Assembly (NCBI RefSeq): GCF_022549775.1
Contig: NZ_JAKZGP010000036.1
Span: 1 to 50,061, forward strand
DNA from: Belliella filtrata
GTDB taxonomy: Bacteria > Bacteroidota > Bacteroidia > Cytophagales > Cyclobacteriaceae
Reading direction: 5' to 3'
DNA: 50,061 nucleotides
The first letter of the stretch is position 1, and each line of letters opens with the position of its first letter. The notes under the pieces are model-generated. The model was not told the DNA's origin, ran no database searches, and saw only the letters and a program-made list of their open reading frames with translations. Below, piece by piece: positions 34,729 through 44,142 of this stretch. A program made the position numbers and the translations under genes.

Positions 34729-37700
34729 TTAAATTTTTTTCAAAGGAATGGTTATAGTGACCTTAGTTCCACCTTGCGAAGCGGTGCCAATTTGGAGGTA
34801 ATCACCTTCTTCCTCAAAAAGTAAAGCTATGCGTCTTTTTACAAGATCAAGACCTTTTGAATTGTTGTTTTTGAATTTCCCCTTTTGGTTAATGCCTACC
34901 CCATTGTCCTCTACGGTGCAGGAAAGGCGTTTTTCATCCATTATCTTCAAGATGATCAGCACTTCACCACCTGGAAAATTGGATACGAAAGCATGCATAA
35001 AAATATTCTCTATCACAGGCTGTATCAGCATAGGTGGTACTTGCCATGATAGATCTATGTCTGATTCTACATCGAATGTAAAGGATATCTTCTCTAGCCT
35101 CCGTTGGTTTTCTATAGCAATATAATCTTGTAGATAGTTGACCTCTTCTTTGATCGGAATATATAGTTCGGAGCTGTTGTTGAGAGTCTTTCTGATCAAA
35201 CTAGTAAATCGCTGTATAAATGAAGTGGCGTTCTTGGAATCACCTTTGACGATATATAGCTGAATTGAAGTAAGGGCATTGAATATAAAGTGTGGGTTCA
35301 TTTGACTTTGCAAGGCCTCAAGCTTTGTTTCTGCGGATTGTCTTCGTAGTCCTTGCGTAATTGCTTCCTTGTCACGCAGTCTCCTTATCCTTTCTTTGTA
35401 CAAAAGAAAAGAAAAGTATAGAACCAATGCTAGGAAAGCAAAGATGAAAATAGGGCTATAGTAAAAAGGACGTGTGATCTTTAGCTGAATCAGTTGCGTG
35501 GTGGATAGGGTACCAGTGAACTGATCATATACCTCTACTTCAATGTTAAAATTTCCGTAAGGTAGATAGGATAAAAATAGCTGTGCATCAGTACTGTATG
35601 GACTCCATTCATCAGTTGGCTTTAGCCTATATCGATAAGCCAACTTATCAGGATATCTATACCCTACAGGCTTGAATTTCATCAATAGGGTTTGATTTCC
35701 AAATGGCGTTGAAATTTGAGACTTATTGTATGCAAACCAAGAGTATGCATCAGGATCAAGAGGTTTTTGATTGACCAAAACTTCGGATACAGCAAGATGT
35801 ATTTTGTTTGGTTTACTATGAAGTATGCGAGGTAGGTCTAAAGTATAGTAGCCTTGTGTGGTGCCAAGATAGAGCTTATTTTCTCTTACTTTTGCAGATA
35901 AGAAAATCATATGATTCAAGCCTTGCTCATCATCCAGAACCCTTACATAGCCATTATGATGGATGTTTAATCCTTTTTCAGTTCCTATGAAGATGTAATC
36001 TTCATAGCTTTCCAAGAATACCACAGTTTTACCCACGATATGTTCTCGTGGTATTTTTTCCAAAATTTCAAAATCGCCCGCTCCCTCTACCACATATATC
36101 GAATCAAACTCTGTCGCTAAAATTAATTTCCCATCCGAAGTAGCGTTCATTTCCTTGATTTTGCTAGGTTCAAAACCATTGCCATTTTGGTAGCTGAAGA
36201 ACTTTGTTCCATCATAATGAAATAGGCCTTCAAATACTGATGCAAAAAAGGTCTTGTTATGAACCTTCGAAATCCCTGTCACCATGGTAGGGGTGGTTTC
36301 ATCTTCTTTGTAACCAAAGTAAGTGTATTGCAGTGGTTCTAAGCTAGAGTAGATTCGAACACCTCCATAGGGATTAGTTTCTATAAGCTCTCCTTGATTT
36401 GTAAAACCAATTTTGTAAGTGTGAATCGGTAGGTAATGTAGAAAGTCACCATTTTGATTAAGGACAAATAAGCCTAGGTTGCTGCTTATCCAATACTTTT
36501 CATCATGAGCATGGACTTCATAGTATAAAATGTCATCTTTTGATGTATCCAGCTTCAATTCAAAAAAATCATCTTCGTGTTTTGGAATATAAGCATTTCT
36601 TTGCTGCAGGTATTTATCCGCTTGGTTTTTGAAATCTTCATTCTTGATAAAAATGGCCTTTTCGCTATTATTCTGAAGTATATCAAATCCTTTATGATGT
36701 AGAATAGCCTCATTTCCAAATTCAAAACAAAAGCCTAATACTGACTTATTTTCATAAGGGAAATACAAGACATCATCCACCAGCTGTATGGCATAAACTC
36801 CTTGTTTGGAAGAACCTAAATACAGTTTTTGATCATTAGGACTGTAGACAACAGATTTCAGGGTTTTAGAGTCTACTGGTATTTTGTTAGAAATATCTTC
36901 AAATTTTTGATTTCCTAAGCGATATATACCTCCATTGTTGGCGTAAATTCCCCAAGTTGCCAATACGATGTTTTCTTGATTTATGATTCCAAAATCCCAT
37001 ACAATGGATTGTCCAAAAGAGAATTTGGGACTTTTACCTTTTATGAGGTCTTCAATGTCAAATTGATCCAGGTTTCCTTTATTACTGGTGTAAATTTGGT
37101 CACTAACTTTCTCTAAGGCATAGATCATAGCGTGATCATTTACTTTGAACAGCGAATTTTCAGGAGCCTTAGGGTCAAGTCGGTATACACCCATTCCATA
37201 AGTACTATAATAGAGATACTCTTCATGATCAAAAAAACCAGACACATAGCTCTGAGGACTATCAAGCACCGTTTCTTCTAAAGCGGTAATTTGATCTGTC
37301 TCTATATCGATGATAGAGATGCCGTTTTCCGTACCTATGAAGATCTTGTTTTGATAAGGATAAAAGTGCCTTATTCTTGTGTCAATCAATCCAATTTGTG
37401 AACCGAAGGATGTTAATCTTTTACCATCAAACCTGGAGATACCACCACCGTAACTACCAAACCACATGTGGCCTTTTTGATCTTCAGTAATTGCCCAGCA
37501 GCTTCCAAATGCTAAACCATCTTCTTCATAAAAATTTTTGAAAGTGCCATTTTCCTTAAGAGAAATTCCATGCTCAGTGCCGACCCAGAGCAGTCCACGA
37601 GAATCTACATACATTGCTTGTACAGCATTGTTAGCTAGACCATCCAATGTGGTATAGTGGGTTACGGGGTACTGTTGGGCTACTGAAGGCGTGAATAAAA

Positions 37701-37740
37701 TCAGTGCAAAAATTGTAAAAAAAATGAATATCTTACTCAA
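34729..37740 (-). CDS. Two-component regulator propeller / Y_Y_Y sensor histidine kinase (LytS-type)
   Basis: About 1003 residues. After a signal peptide (SKIFIFFTIFALILFTPSVA), a periplasmic beta-propeller built of Reg_prop repeats (YTTLDGLANNAVQAMYVDSR, GLLWVGTEHGIS, GHMWFGSYGGGISRFDG) runs to about residue 660. A Y_Y_Y domain, one membrane helix (about 765-785) and a cytoplasmic LytS-type kinase follow, with phospho-acceptor His817 in MNPHFIFNAL and ATPase motifs PPMLIQPVIENIF and VEDNGVGI. The frame lacks an ATG at the start: TTG 37740, overlapping the regulator stop by 8 bases, gives a clean signal peptide; GTG 37791 is the alternative. It forms a pair with the LytTR regulator. The signal is unknown. 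Confidence 0.88.
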   Translation of the reverse strand: MSKIFIFFTIFALILFTPSVAQQYPVTHYTTLDGLANNAVQAMYVDSRGLLWVGTEHGISLKENGTFKNFYEEDGLAFGSCWAITEDQKGHMWFGSYGGGISRFDGKRLTSFGSQIGLIDTRIRHFYPYQNKIFIGTENGISIIDIETDQITALEETVLDSPQSYVSGFFDHEEYLYYSTYGMGVYRLDPKAPENSLFKVNDHAMIYALEKVSDQIYTSNKGNLDQFDIEDLIKGKSPKFSFGQSIVWDFGIINQENIVLATWGIYANNGGIYRLGNQKFEDISNKIPVDSKTLKSVVYSPNDQKLYLGSSKQGVYAIQLVDDVLYFPYENKSVLGFCFEFGNEAILHHKGFDILQNNSEKAIFIKNEDFKNQADKYLQQRNAYIPKHEDDFFELKLDTSKDDILYYEVHAHDEKYWISSNLGLFVLNQNGDFLHYLPIHTYKIGFTNQGELIETNPYGGVRIYSSLEPLQYTYFGYKEDETTPTMVTGISKVHNKTFFASVFEGLFHYDGTKFFSYQNGNGFEPSKIKEMNATSDGKLILATEFDSIYVVEGAGDFEILEKIPREHIVGKTVVFLESYEDYIFIGTEKGLNIHHNGYVRVLDDEQGLNHMIFLSAKVRENKLYLGTTQGYYTLDLPRILHSKPNKIHLAVSEVLVNQKPLDPDAYSWFAYNKSQISTPFGNQTLLMKFKPVGYRYPDKLAYRYRLKPTDEWSPYSTDAQLFLSYLPYGNFNIEVEVYDQFTGTLSTTQLIQLKITRPFYYSPIFIFAFLALVLYFSFLLYKERIRRLRDKEAITQGLRRQSAETKLEALQSQMNPHFIFNALTSIQLYIVKGDSKNATSFIQRFTSLIRKTLNNSSELYIPIKEEVNYLQDYIAIENQRRLEKISFTFDVESDIDLSWQVPPMLIQPVIENIFMHAFVSNFPGGEVLIILKIMDEKRLSCTVEDNGVGINQKGKFKNNNSKGLDLVKRRIALLFEEEGDYLQIGTASQGGTKVTITIPLKKI

Positions 37741-38434
37741 ACTTTTTGGCAACTTTAGCTTTATACGAACCAGAGACAGGAATTTGATCACCGTTGGTAA
37801 GAATCAAAACCTGATCCTTTGTTTTGAAACTCTTTACAAAATCAAAATTTACTATATGGGATTGAGAAGTTTTTATAAATTTCTCATTATCAGTTAAATA
37901 ATCATATGTTTTTAAACCTTTTGAAGTAGTGATGATGTCTTTGTTATTAATTAACTTGATATCTGTATAGCTCCCTTGTCCTTTCATAAAAGCAATTTCA
38001 CTTTTGAGGATTTTGAATTTTTCATCTACAGTACTGATACCAATATAATTGTTAGTTGCTTTTGATTGTTTATGCTTGTGATCAAAATTTACCAAAACCC
38101 TTTTGAGTTCATCAGGATCAATGGTTTTTGTCAAATAGGCTAGGGGCTGGAAGTTGTTGATTACCTCTATGGCATAGTTTTCATATGCTGTAGTAAATAT
38201 TACTTCAAAATTTATGTTGACTAGCTCTTTTAGTAATTCAATGCCTGTTTTTTGCGGCATTTGAATATCTAAGAATACAAGATCTGGTTCGTGTTTTTGA
38301 ATAGCCACAAACCCTTCATCAGCTGAAAAACATTTAGCTACTATATCAAATTTGTTTGTAAAAGCTTGATGTATATAAGCGATTAAAAGTTCTTGTGCAT
38401 CGGGCTCATCCTCGATAATGATAACTTTGTACAT
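37733..38434 (-). CDS. LytTR-family response regulator
   Basis: The 233-residue regulator has a receiver domain (1-120) with acidic pocket IIIEDEPD, phospho-acceptor Asp56 in VFLDIQMP, Thr81/82 in IFTTAYE and Lys103. The usual Lys-Pro pair reads Lys103-Thr104 (LTKTIDPDEL). The C-terminal LytTR DNA-binding domain (about 130-233) has YIGISTVDEKFKILKSEI and FIKTSQSHIVNFDFVKSF. It is phosphorylated presumably by the overlapping downstream kinase. Target promoters are unknown; no direct-repeat LytTR site was spotted nearby. Confidence 0.92.
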   Translation of the reverse strand: MYKVIIIEDEPDAQELLIAYIHQAFTNKFDIVAKCFSADEGFVAIQKHEPDLVFLDIQMPQKTGIELLKELVNINFEVIFTTAYENYAIEVINNFQPLAYLTKTIDPDELKRVLVNFDHKHKQSKATNNYIGISTVDEKFKILKSEIAFMKGQGSYTDIKLINNKDIITTSKGLKTYDYLTDNEKFIKTSQSHIVNFDFVKSFKTKDQVLILTNGDQIPVSGSYKAKVAKKFE

Positions 38435-38557
38435 AGGTGAAAGTAACTTGAAAATAGATTAAACTGAAAAGGAGCCATTTTCAAAATTGTCTTTGGACAA
38501 TAGTGGGGTTCATCTTCCAGAAGGTCGAAGATACACAGAAACTAAAAATAATCAAGA

Positions 38558-39611
38558 TTATAAGCTTGGTTTTGTATTTACAAGTTGGTCGAGTGGAAGA
38601 GAACTTGCAAACGATTTTAAGCCTTGTTCAAAACGAACCTCTTTAAACATTGAAAGAGATTTTTCAAGGTTTTGGGGGTGTATGATTTTACAATTTCCGA
38701 ATGCAAATGGCTCAAGGTATTCACCAAATTTGGAAATATATGTTGAGTAACTGATTAGCCCTTCTTCAAAATGAATAGAATGATTGTTGAACTTTACCTT
38801 GGTAAGTAGTAAAAAATCAACTTCAGGAATAATACATGAAGTATCTTCACTCCATCGACAAATAGTAAATACTTTTTTATCTAATCGTTCTTTGAAGAAG
38901 AGTATTTTTTGGACCACATACTTCGAGCCTAGCTGTCTTTGAATTAGTGCTCTGCTTTTATGGTATTCAAAAACTTCATTAGAATTTAACAAAGGATAAT
39001 AAGAATAGCTTCCAGACTCAAAATGGTATTTAATCTTACTTTCATTGACTGTAATCCAGTTTTCAAAAAGTTTATTTTCCTTTGGTTTGAAAGGATAAAA
39101 GAAGAGTCAGGTGATTCAGGACTCAATACAAAAAGATCCAAATCAAGTATCATTTGATCTACAAATGAAAATGCCGCGTATCCAAAATAGTTTGGACTCA
39201 AGTAACATACACCAATGATAAAGTGTGTGTAGAAAAAATCTTCATAGCTTTTAATATAGTGATTCCTTCAGGATCCATGTCTAGATAAGTTATTCTATTG
39301 TAAAGCATGTGCCTGTCTGAGGATCCTCAATGACCCAATTATTCATCGTTTTGACGGCATTTGGAAGCCGATGGGTGATGTAATCAGCAAACTCTCATCA
39401 GTCAATGTAGCGTTTTTTTCAGTGTATAAGAATAGTTCGAAACAGGTATAGTCAAATATTTCCTTTATAAAATTAGTTTATTTTGTGGTCTGTTTACTGA
39501 AAGTTGAAACTGAAGTTTCAATTTCAATGATTAAAATTTTTACAAAGCTTTCACCAACACATTTGGAAGTTGGGATACAATTTAATATCGCTTTTTAGAC
39601 AATATGGTCAT
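38558..39611 (-). pseudogene. Decayed gene for an unidentified protein of about 350 residues
   Basis: Read on the minus strand, successive frames join into one coherent protein: MTILSK, then KAILNCIPTSKCVGESF, an in-frame TAA at 39480-39478, TNFIKEIFDYTCFELFLYTE, MNNWVIEDPQTG, HMLYNRITYLDMDPEG, YTHFIIGVCYLSPNYFGYAA, YPFKPKENKLFENW, and an intact tail of about 180 residues ending VNTKPSL. The breaks lie near 39590, 39353, 39318, 39235 (an A6 run) and 39098 (an A4 run). Every break shifts the frame in the same direction, as single-base deletions would. The tail from 38992 alone is an intact frame of 144 codons. I do not recognise the family. A near-consensus TACTTTTA box precedes the ATG at 39611. 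Confidence 0.65.
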
Positions 39612-39823
39612 CGCTAAAAGTAAGATAAAAGTACTCGGATTTTATAATATAAAAACAACGAAATTTGATACAAAAATTACATTTTTGACTAGAAATCAAG
39701 ATTCAAGCAAATCTTTACAAACTAAATGTTGTCGATAGTTGAATATTGATCATCTTCGCACTTTGATGTATTCCAATTCTATTTATCAATTCGATTAGTT
39801 TGCTTATACCCCTATTCATAACT
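39612..39823. other. AT-rich gap between the pseudogene and the rhamnosidase gene
   Basis: Just over 200 AT-rich bases between divergent genes. TTAGTTTG near 39795-39802 is a one-mismatch -7 box about 21 bases before the rhamnosidase ATG. Nothing else recognisable. Confidence 0.4.
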
Positions 39824-42800
39824 ATGTTTCAACGATTATTTATTCTCATTATTTGCATCTTTTGTTTTATTGAACTTAAAGCTTCAGAAACTAAAATCAT
39901 TAATTTGAAAACAGAGTATGAAGTGACTCCTATAGGTATTGATGTAGCGGAGCCTAGGTTCAGTTGGAATATGGGAGGAGCGACATTTGGAGATTTTCAG
40001 AAAGCCTATCAGATCACAGTTTCGGATGAAAGTGGTAGAACAGTTTGGGATACAGGTAAAACAAGCTCCAATGAATCTTTACATATAAAATATCAAGGGA
40101 AACAGCTTCATCCCCGAACAAGATATGTATGGAAGCTTAAAGTTTGGGATCAGAAAAATAAGATACATCATTCGAGTTCATGGTTTGAGACAGGATTTCT
40201 AGACCCAAGGATTGATGCTTGGGATGGTGCTAAGTGGATAGGAGGAAGTGATCAAGACTTGGTGTTGTATTCCCAATACTTACCTGTATTTAAAGTGGAC
40301 CTTACAATTCAAATTGATGAAGCGTCCCAAAGCTCAAAAGTAGGTTTTGTTTATGGAGCCAATGATGAGCGATTGATGGATAACAATAAAAATATTTTTC
40401 TACTTGAAAATCAACGTGATCAATCTTATGTCCTGATGGAGCTAGATATTTCTCCTATCAAAACTGGAAAAAATGCCTTATTGAAAATATATAGGGTAGG
40501 CTATTCACCAAAAGATATAAGTAGCGAGCCGCTGAAGCAATTTGAAATCCCTCAAGAAATTATCAATGCAAAAAATCAATATGAACCTCACAAGATTTAT
40601 ATCCATTCTAACTTAGGCCATACGGATGTATTTGTCAATGAAGAAAAGAAAACGAATCACATAGGATACGTTGGTCTAAACCCAAACGGTAATGGGGGAG
40701 ATTATATCAGTTTTCCTGTATTGGCTGATATAGGGATACATTTGGAAGAATACCAAGTGGCTCAGATTACCAATGTGACTGTACGAAACTTCCGAGCTCC
40801 TTCAAATATACTTTTTGAGGGTACTTTAACTAGAGATCAACCAAATGGAAATTTTTTGAAAACAATTGACCCGAGCAGAAACTCATCACCAATGCTTCGG
40901 ACAGCCTTTGAAGTAAAAGCTAAGGTATCAAAAGCTAGGCTTTATGTGACCGCGAGAGGGATCTATGAAATTCAGCTCAATGGAGAAAAGGTAGGGGAGG
41001 ATTTTTTTAACCCTGGTTTTACTCAATACAACAAAACCTTGTTTTATCAAACTTATGATATAACTGATCAGATTCAAGAAGGTAAAAATGGCTTGGGGGC
41101 AATTCTTAGTGAAGGCTGGTGGAGTGGGGCAAGCACTTACATGGGCGAATATTGGAATTTCTTTGGAGATAGACAGTCTTTACTCGCTAAATTGGTGATC
41201 ACTTATGCTGATGGAAGCATAGAAGAAGTAAATTCAAATCCTGAAACTTGGAAATATTATAGTAATGGCCCAACAAGCTACAGCAGCATGTTTCAAGGAG
41301 AGGTATATGATGCAAACAAGGAAGCTGAAATCAAAGGTTGGTCTACTGGTGATTTTGATGATGCAGGATGGTCGAGTAGTGTAGAAGTTCCATTGTCTGG
41401 CACGACAAACACCGATCCAGCATCTGGTAATGTACCTAGCGTAGCTGATCATGATAAGTTAAAAATAATTGGGCAATATGGCACAAATGTAAAGGCTATT
41501 CAGGAAGTTTCTGCCCAATCATTTGAAGAAGTAAGGCCAGGAGTATATGTCTATGACTTAGGTCAAAACTTTGCTGGAGTTCCTAAGATCATGGTAAGGG
41601 AAACCTTGCCCAATCAAAAAATATACTTGCGCTTCGCAGAAGTGAAATATCCTCAATTGGATGAATATGGGGAAAATCAAGAAATGATCATGCTCGAAAA
41701 CATCCGAGCGGCAATGGCGCAGGATGTGTATATAGCCAAAGGTGGTGAGGCATTGATTTCTCCAAAATTCACTTTTCATGGTTTTAGATACATAGAAATT
41801 ACAGGACTAAAAAGCCCGCTACCCCTTGAAGATGTCAAAGCTCAAGTGCTAAGTTCTGTGCATGAATTGGCATCAAGCTACCAAACTTCCAATCCATTGG
41901 TGAATAAATTGTGGGAAAACATCACTTGGTCTACCTATAGTAATTTCTTATCCATTCCCACTGATTGCCCTCAGAGAAATGAGCGGTTAGGATGGAGTGG
42001 TGATATTTCTGTTTTTGCTCCTACAGCAAATTTTCTATCTAATATTCCTCAGTTTTTAAGGCGTCACTTACTAGCTATGAGAGATGTACAAACTGTAAAT
42101 GGTAGATTTCCTGACGTAGCACCATTAGGTGTGGGGTTTGGCGAAATGATGTGGGGAAGCGCTGGTATTACTGTGCCTTGGGAAAGTTACAAGCAGTACA
42201 ATGACATTGACTTGCTAGAAGAACATTATCCCTCTATGATAGCCTATATGGACTATTTGCTGGGAGATATCAATGCCGAAACAGGCGTATTCAAAGAAGA
42301 TGAAAAAGATGTCTGGGGAAGCCTTGGTGATTGGTTGAGTCTGGAAGATAGCAATAACGAGAAATTGCTTTTTTGGGAGGCATATTTGATTTATAACTTG
42401 GACTTAATGACGAAAATGGCTCAAGTGTTAGGTCAAAAAGAAGATATGATCAAGTTTTCGATGCTATCTGAAAGCAGAAAGGATTTTTTCAACAATACGT
42501 ATTTTGATGCAGAAACAGGAAAGACTAAATATCAAGACAAGTTAATTGATACCCAAGCATCTTATGCGCTTCCATTGGCATTTGAGATTGTGAAAAAGGA
42601 TATTCTGGATCAGGTAATTGATAATTTTGCCAATAGCATCACACGAAAAAGCAAAACAGATCAGGGTATAGATACACCTCCATTTTCCCTGATGACGGGA
42701 TTTATTGGTACGGCTTGGATTTGCAAAGCACTTTCGGATCACGGTCTTGATGACTTGGCTTATAGGCTCCTGCAGCAAAAGGAGTATCCTTCTTGGATCT

Positions 42801-43288
42801 ATCCTGTCGAACAAGGAGCTACTACGGTTTGGGAAAGGCTTAATTCCTACACCCATACGAATGGTTTTGATGGAAACAACAACATGAATTCATTCAACCA
42901 CTATGCATTTGGAGCTGTCGGTGCATGGATGTATGGCTATAGCCTTGGGATAAAAGTGAATGAAGCTAACCCTGGTTTTCGTCAATTTGAATTAGCGCCA
43001 ACACCTGATCCATCAAACCTCATGACATTTGCTAAGGGACATTATGATTCTATGTATGGAAGAATCGAAAGTGCTTGGACTAAAACAGATAAAGGAGTGA
43101 ACTATAGCTTTCAAATTCCAGCAAACACCAGTGCGAAAATAATTCTTCATGCAAGTGAAAGTGATCAGGTATTGATTAATGGTAAGGATTATAAGAAGAA
43201 TAAGTTTGTAAGTCTAATTGAGAGAGAAGAAGGGAAGCTTATTTTCGAAGCTAAGGCTGGTACTTATAGCATAGAAATAAATCAATGA
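39824..43288 (+). CDS. Alpha-L-rhamnosidase, GH78 family
   Basis: The 1154-residue secreted glycoside hydrolase has a signal peptide (MFQRLFILIICIFCFIELKA) followed by an N-terminal beta domain (about 25-130, PRFSWNMGGATFGDFQKAYQ), an inserted concanavalin-like/beta region, the Bac_rhamnosid domains (GIYEIQLNGEKVGEDFFNPG; LSEGWWSGASTYMGEYW), the (alpha/alpha)6 catalytic barrel and a C-terminal beta domain. Family landmarks are intact: DCPQRNERLGWSGD (about 714-727, with the candidate acid Glu) and VEQGATTVWERLNS (about 993-1006, candidate base Glu), then MNSFNHYAFGAVGAWMYGY. It releases terminal alpha-L-rhamnose from plant or algal glycans. No transporter or other CAZyme adjoins. ATG 39824 was preferred to a TTG at 39800. 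Confidence 0.94.
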   Translation: MFQRLFILIICIFCFIELKASETKIINLKTEYEVTPIGIDVAEPRFSWNMGGATFGDFQKAYQITVSDESGRTVWDTGKTSSNESLHIKYQGKQLHPRTRYVWKLKVWDQKNKIHHSSSWFETGFLDPRIDAWDGAKWIGGSDQDLVLYSQYLPVFKVDLTIQIDEASQSSKVGFVYGANDERLMDNNKNIFLLENQRDQSYVLMELDISPIKTGKNALLKIYRVGYSPKDISSEPLKQFEIPQEIINAKNQYEPHKIYIHSNLGHTDVFVNEEKKTNHIGYVGLNPNGNGGDYISFPVLADIGIHLEEYQVAQITNVTVRNFRAPSNILFEGTLTRDQPNGNFLKTIDPSRNSSPMLRTAFEVKAKVSKARLYVTARGIYEIQLNGEKVGEDFFNPGFTQYNKTLFYQTYDITDQIQEGKNGLGAILSEGWWSGASTYMGEYWNFFGDRQSLLAKLVITYADGSIEEVNSNPETWKYYSNGPTSYSSMFQGEVYDANKEAEIKGWSTGDFDDAGWSSSVEVPLSGTTNTDPASGNVPSVADHDKLKIIGQYGTNVKAIQEVSAQSFEEVRPGVYVYDLGQNFAGVPKIMVRETLPNQKIYLRFAEVKYPQLDEYGENQEMIMLENIRAAMAQDVYIAKGGEALISPKFTFHGFRYIEITGLKSPLPLEDVKAQVLSSVHELASSYQTSNPLVNKLWENITWSTYSNFLSIPTDCPQRNERLGWSGDISVFAPTANFLSNIPQFLRRHLLAMRDVQTVNGRFPDVAPLGVGFGEMMWGSAGITVPWESYKQYNDIDLLEEHYPSMIAYMDYLLGDINAETGVFKEDEKDVWGSLGDWLSLEDSNNEKLLFWEAYLIYNLDLMTKMAQVLGQKEDMIKFSMLSESRKDFFNNTYFDAETGKTKYQDKLIDTQASYALPLAFEIVKKDILDQVIDNFANSITRKSKTDQGIDTPPFSLMTGFIGTAWICKALSDHGLDDLAYRLLQQKEYPSWIYPVEQGATTVWERLNSYTHTNGFDGNNNMNSFNHYAFGAVGAWMYGYSLGIKVNEANPGFRQFELAPTPDPSNLMTFAKGHYDSMYGRIESAWTKTDKGVNYSFQIPANTSAKIILHASESDQVLINGKDYKKNKFVSLIEREEGKLIFEAKAGTYSIEINQ

Positions 43289-43306
43289 ATCATTACTGAT
43301 TAGTTT

Positions 43307-43388
43307 AGACCTTTCAGGTTTTTCATCAAATAGCAAATGAGCGAATTAATCGTCCTCTCCCAAAATGCAAAACAAATCTGAAAGGTCT
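43307..43388. repeat. Long inverted repeat, possible REP-like element or terminator
   Basis: AGACCTTTCAGGTTT (43307-43321) and AAATCTGAAAGGTCT (43374-43388) are complementary at 14 of 15 positions and enclose 52 bases. It lies between the convergent rhamnosidase and sirtuin genes. The ends resemble the AGACCT..CAGGTTT palindromes common in intergenic DNA of Bacteroidota. Confidence 0.6.
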
Positions 43389-43430
43389 TCTCGGTTTAAT
43401 TCAAAATCTATGTTTTTAAAAGGCACTTTT

Positions 43431-44129
43431 TTACTTATACAAATCCTCTATTAATTCATCCGCCATTATTTTTGTCCCTACTGAAGCCAATGCTTCAATT
43501 ACCTGTAGGTTTTTGACTGGAGGAATTGCAGGAGATTTGATATCTATGAGGTACTTTTTACAATTTTCACTGGCATATTGAATGAGTCCAGCAGCAGGAT
43601 ATACCAAAAGTGATGTGCCTATAACAGCAAATATATCAGCTGAACTTGCAATTTCTGCGGCAGGCTCGATCATCGTTACCATCTCCCCAAACCAAACAAT
43701 AAATGGGCGAAGTTGACTCCCTTTTTCGCATTTATCCCCAATATTGATTTCTAAAGAGTGCATGTTATAAATTAATCTGGGGTCAGCTGTGCTTTGAGAT
43801 TTGAATAGTTCTCCATGAAGGTGGATAACCTTGCTAGAGCCAGCTTTTTCGTGCAAGTTGTCTACATTCTGTGTGATGATCGTCACATCAAAGTATTGCT
43901 CTAGTTTTGCCAAGATATGGTGAGCTTCATTTGGCTTTACACCATGTGCTTGTTTCCTTCTTTTATTGTAAAAATCCAAGACTAGACTTTTGTTTTTTCT
44001 CCAACCCTCGGGTGATGCCACTTCCATGATATCATGGCCTTCCCAAAGCCCATTAATATCTCTAAATGTAGCAATGCCACTTTCAGCAGAAATACCTGCA
44101 CCCGAAAGAATAACCAGGTTCTTTTTCAT
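43431..44129 (-). CDS. cobB: NAD-dependent protein deacylase, sirtuin (class III-like)
   Basis: The 232-residue cytosolic Sir2-family enzyme removes acyl groups from lysines using NAD+. GAGISAESGIATFRD (10-24), TQNVDNLHEKAG (86-97) and HLHGE (catalytic His105) are intact. Tyr54 and Arg57 in DFYNKRRKQ match the YxxR pair of class III (desuccinylase) sirtuins. The zinc-finger region (about 108-145) has only one cysteine (Cys134, GDKCEKGSQLRPFIVWFGE), so the usual Cys4 zinc site is absent. It lies 13 bases after the regulatory-domain protein gene, probably co-transcribed. Confidence 0.9.
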   Translation of the reverse strand: MKKNLVILSGAGISAESGIATFRDINGLWEGHDIMEVASPEGWRKNKSLVLDFYNKRRKQAHGVKPNEAHHILAKLEQYFDVTIITQNVDNLHEKAGSSKVIHLHGELFKSQSTADPRLIYNMHSLEINIGDKCEKGSQLRPFIVWFGEMVTMIEPAAEIASSADIFAVIGTSLLVYPAAGLIQYASENCKKYLIDIKSPAIPPVKNLQVIEALASVGTKIMADELIEDLYK

Positions 44130-44142
44130 GAGATTATTTTCT

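Noticed and set aside
38487-38750. Plus-strand open frame of 87 codons at the end of the decayed gene
   Set aside because: It lies antisense to the intact minus-strand tail, which has the more protein-like sequence.
39824-43288. Polysaccharide utilisation locus around the rhamnosidase
   Set aside because: No SusC/SusD pair, sulfatase or second glycosidase is adjacent; the neighbours are a decayed gene and a sirtuin operon.
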